Below, in pieces: positions 16,401 through 17,283 of a stretch of DNA of 17,283 nt. The stretch is taken from positions 1 through 17,283 of the forward strand of contig RGMU01000009.1 in the NCBI GenBank assembly GCA_010021705.1, written 5' to 3'. Under the pieces are notes generated by a model, which saw only the letters and a program-made list of their open reading frames with translations, was not told the origin of the DNA and did no database searches. The stretch's first letter is position 1. Every line of letters begins with the position of its first letter. The translations under genes were made by a program, and so were the position numbers. Origin of the DNA: Chitinophagia bacterium (GTDB lineage: Bacteria; Bacteroidota; Bacteroidia; Chitinophagales; Chitinophagaceae).

Positions 16401-16782
16401 GCCCCATTTGCCTGCCGTCATCAGGCGAATAAATGCGGGTAATACCATAACTCTCCAATTCTTCAATTTCTGAAGGCAGAATAACGCCTCCACCGCCACC
16501 AAACAGCTTTATATGCCCACAACCGGCTTGTTGTAACAGGTCATACATATACTTAAAGTACTCAACATGCCCGCCTTGATAAGACGTAATAGCTATGGCA
16601 TTGGCATCTTCCTGAATGGCACAGTCCACCACGTCTTGCACGCTACGGTCATGCCCTAAGTGAATTACCTCTGCGCCACTTGCTTGCATAATGCGGCGCA
16701 TAATATTAATAGAAGCGTCATGCCCGTCAAATAAAGAAGCTGCTGTTACTAAGCGTATTTTGTGCTGTGGAGTGTATGCCAT
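13402..16782 (-). CDS. icmF: Fused isobutyryl-CoA mutase IcmF (B12 domain + MeaI-type GTPase + mutase)
   Basis: This cytoplasmic adenosylcobalamin enzyme interconverts isobutyryl-CoA and n-butyryl-CoA and carries its own G-protein chaperone. The 1126-residue chain starts at ATG 16782. Residues ~8-140 are the B12-binding domain (LFDGHDAS, cobalt ligand H21; SYQGGH; GGGGGVILP). Residues ~190-400 are the GTPase (GITGTGGAGKSS with K207; ETSGIGQSD; NKFDKRGA). After a helical linker (~430-540), the mutase barrel follows. F586 (RMFAGEG) and Q775 (KEDQAQNTC) stand where methylmalonyl-CoA mutase has Tyr89 and Arg207, which is the IcmF substrate signature. About 45 extra residues (~690-750, containing GIPRPRYNAANLPEGNDG) lie between them compared with the shorter proteobacterial forms I recall. 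The gene is intact, with a candidate -7 box and a GAGAGGA ribosome-binding site 8 nt before the ATG. It is a link to branched-chain amino acid or fatty acid breakdown. Confidence 0.95.
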   Translation of the reverse strand: MAYTPQHKIRLVTAASLFDGHDASINIMRRIMQASGAEVIHLGHDRSVQDVVDCAIQEDANAIAITSYQGGHVEYFKYMYDLLQQAGCGHIKLFGGGGGVILPSEIEELESYGITRIYSPDDGRQMGLQGMIDDLLEKSDYPTGNRLNGEVGHVSDRDVKSIARLISAAENYYDLPETQAALQSIARQAKASTTPVLGITGTGGAGKSSLVDEIVRRFLLDFSDKHIGIISVDPSKRKTGGALLGDRIRMNAIRNPRVYMRSMATRQSNLAVSKHILDAVNILKVANYDLIILETSGIGQSDTQITDYCDLSLYVMTPEYGAATQLEKIDMLDFADLVVINKFDKRGAMDALRDVKKQYQRNHKLFNKNADAMPVFGTIASQFNDPGTNTLYKALMDTIVAKTGASLSSQFAISNEMSEKVYIIPPSRTRYLSEIAENNRKYDQWAVSQSQTAQKLYALNKAIETLKANEELQGATQAIDTLTAQYNQTLLDLDPKNKQLLDQWEAKKAQYTNEYYIFKVRDKEIKIKTHTDSLSHLPIPKVAVPRMEAWGEVLQWCLSENFPGEFPYSAGIYPFKREGEDPTRMFAGEGGPERTNKRFHYVSMGLPAKRLSTAFDSVTLYGQDPNIRPDIYGKVGNSGVSVASLDDAKKLYSGFNLADPKTSVSMTINGPAPTICAFFMNAAIDQQCELYIKANGMEAEVNAKIDAMYAEKGIPRPRYNAANLPEGNDGLGLMLLGTTGCQVLPADIYSRIKADTLKAVRGTVQADILKEDQAQNTCIFSTEFSLRVMGDVQQYFIDNGVRNFYSVSISGYHIAEAGANPISQLAFTLSNGFTFVEYYLSRGMHIDDFAPNLSFFFSNGIDPEYSVIGRVARRLWAKAMKYKYGGNERSQMLKYHIQTSGRSLHAQEIDFNDIRTTLQALYAIYDNCNSLHTNAYDEAITTPTEESVRRAMAIQLIINKELGLAKNENPLQGSFIIEQLTELVEEAVLTEFDRITERGGVLGAMETMYQRGKIQEESLYYETLKHTGEYPIIGVNTFLSSKGSPTVLPREVIRSTDEEKQFQIQSVEQLWHRSGEQGNICLKALQQAAIHNQNIFAQLMETVKYCSLGQISKALFEVGGQYRRNM

Positions 16783-16807
16783 AAACTAAATCCTCTCTTG
16801 TATAGGG

Positions 16808-16815
16808 CAAAGATA
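16808..16815 (-). promoter_or_regulatory. Candidate -7 box (TATCTTTG) for icmF
   Basis: TATCTTTG matches TAnnTTTG and lies 25 nt before the ATG; the leader contains AGAGAGGA as a ribosome-binding site. No TTG is found at the -33 spacing. The remainder of the 16783-16976 gap shows nothing I can support. Confidence 0.4.
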
Positions 16816-16976
16816 AGCATTTTGGCGGGCTGTGGTATAGAGAAAATTTAGACTGCTATACAACTATAATAATACCCCTTAATTATGCCCGGATATTGAG
16901 TACACCACCTATTGAGCCATTAGGATAAACGATAAAATAAAATTAGCATACAATTTACGGAAAACTGCTAAAGAAA

Positions 16977-17283
16977 TTAGTCTATGCCATTTATTTCCGG
17001 CTCGCTAAGCCCCAGTCTAGCCATGACCGTTGGTTTATCAAAGCCCATTTCTAACATTACTTTAGCTGCCATTAGCTTGCCTTTCAGTTCCCCCTCTTGC
17101 AATCCTTCTTCTCTGCCTATTTCCAAGCCCTTATCCAAGCCTTCACCGTAGGCGGTTTTTTGGCTACCTTGCAAATCTCTTACTTGCTGTAAGTAATATT
17201 CATGCGCTTTGCGCTCATCTTCTGGGCAACTTATCATTGACAAACAAATACATCCATGCGTCTATTTGTTCCTTCAAACGACC
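16977..17283 (-). pseudogene. Frameshifted C-terminal part of a PD-(D/E)XK nuclease-family (Rpn/transposase_31-type) protein, cut by the window edge
   Basis: From the right edge, one frame reads RLKEQIDAWMYLFVNDKLP, which fits the end of the nuclease domain in this family (lDkWlyflk-type), then runs into TGA at 17215-17217. The neighbouring frame continues PEDERKAHEYYLQQVRDLQG, then an EG/KG-rich coiled segment (GLDKGLEIGREEGLQEGELKG), and ends with MLEMGFDKPTVMARLGLSEPEI, the typical small C-terminal helix pair. Removing one C from the CCC run at 17224-17226 joins both as NDKLPEDERKAHE. The catalytic residues would lie beyond the window. Such proteins are recombination-promoting nucleases that spread as multi-copy families. 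The lesion could be genuine decay or a homopolymer sequencing error. The downstream part alone would need a TTG start (17243). Confidence 0.7.

Noticed and set aside
13402..16782. Methylmalonyl-CoA mutase
   Set aside because: The B12 domain is N-terminal, a GTPase lies in the middle, and Phe586/Gln775 replace the Tyr/Arg of methylmalonyl-CoA mutase, so IcmF fits better.

Overview
The window looks like chromosomal DNA of a Bacteroidota bacterium, probably Chitinophagia-like. The support is a type IX secretion (T9SS) sorting domain, Bacteroidota promoter boxes (TTTG/TTG, 19 bp, then TAnnTTTG), large secreted M16 and M28 peptidases, a Bacteroidota-style lipoprotein, and a fused B12-dependent acyl-CoA mutase (IcmF). 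There are no rRNA or tRNA genes, no CRISPR array and no complete mobile element. Nearly everything is on the minus strand; the one plus-strand gene is an AAA+ ATPase.

Layout from left to right: (1) 1-1771, the N-terminal part of a giant Ig-repeat surface protein that runs off the left edge; (2) 2016-2249, a small PspC-family membrane protein; (3) 2274-4505, a secreted reprolysin-type metalloprotease whose C-terminal T9SS signal is cut off by an in-frame stop codon; (4) 4559-5398, NAD kinase lacking the normally invariant GSTAY segment; (5) 5558-6337, an unassigned lipoprotein; (6) 6413-7732, an M28 metallopeptidase with its own terminator; (7) 7802-10627, an M16 zinc protease; (8) 10788-12293, a MoxR/Mg-chelatase-like AAA+ ATPase, divergent from the M16 gene; (9) 12298-13186, a secreted protein with two tandem modules whose signal-peptide codons contain four copies of an 8-bp repeat that put it out of frame; (10) 13295-13389, twin perfect palindromes plus a degenerate third; (11) 13402-16782, icmF; (12) 16977-17283, a frameshifted remnant of a PD-(D/E)XK (Rpn/transposase_31-type) protein cut by the right edge.

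Most products work at or outside the cell envelope: adhesin, three secreted peptidases, a lipoprotein, a periplasmic or secreted repeat protein and a PspC-like membrane protein. The two clearly cytoplasmic metabolic enzymes are NAD kinase (NADP supply) and IcmF (isobutyryl-CoA/n-butyryl-CoA interconversion). The genes do not form one obvious pathway.

The most unusual aspect is that four reading frames carry lesions of four different kinds: a nonsense codon, an exact 39-bp in-frame loss, an octanucleotide repeat frameshift and a 1-nt frameshift at a CCC run. The octanucleotide repeat is best explained as a phase-variation switch caught in the OFF state. The others may be real mutations or sequence errors and need read-level checking.
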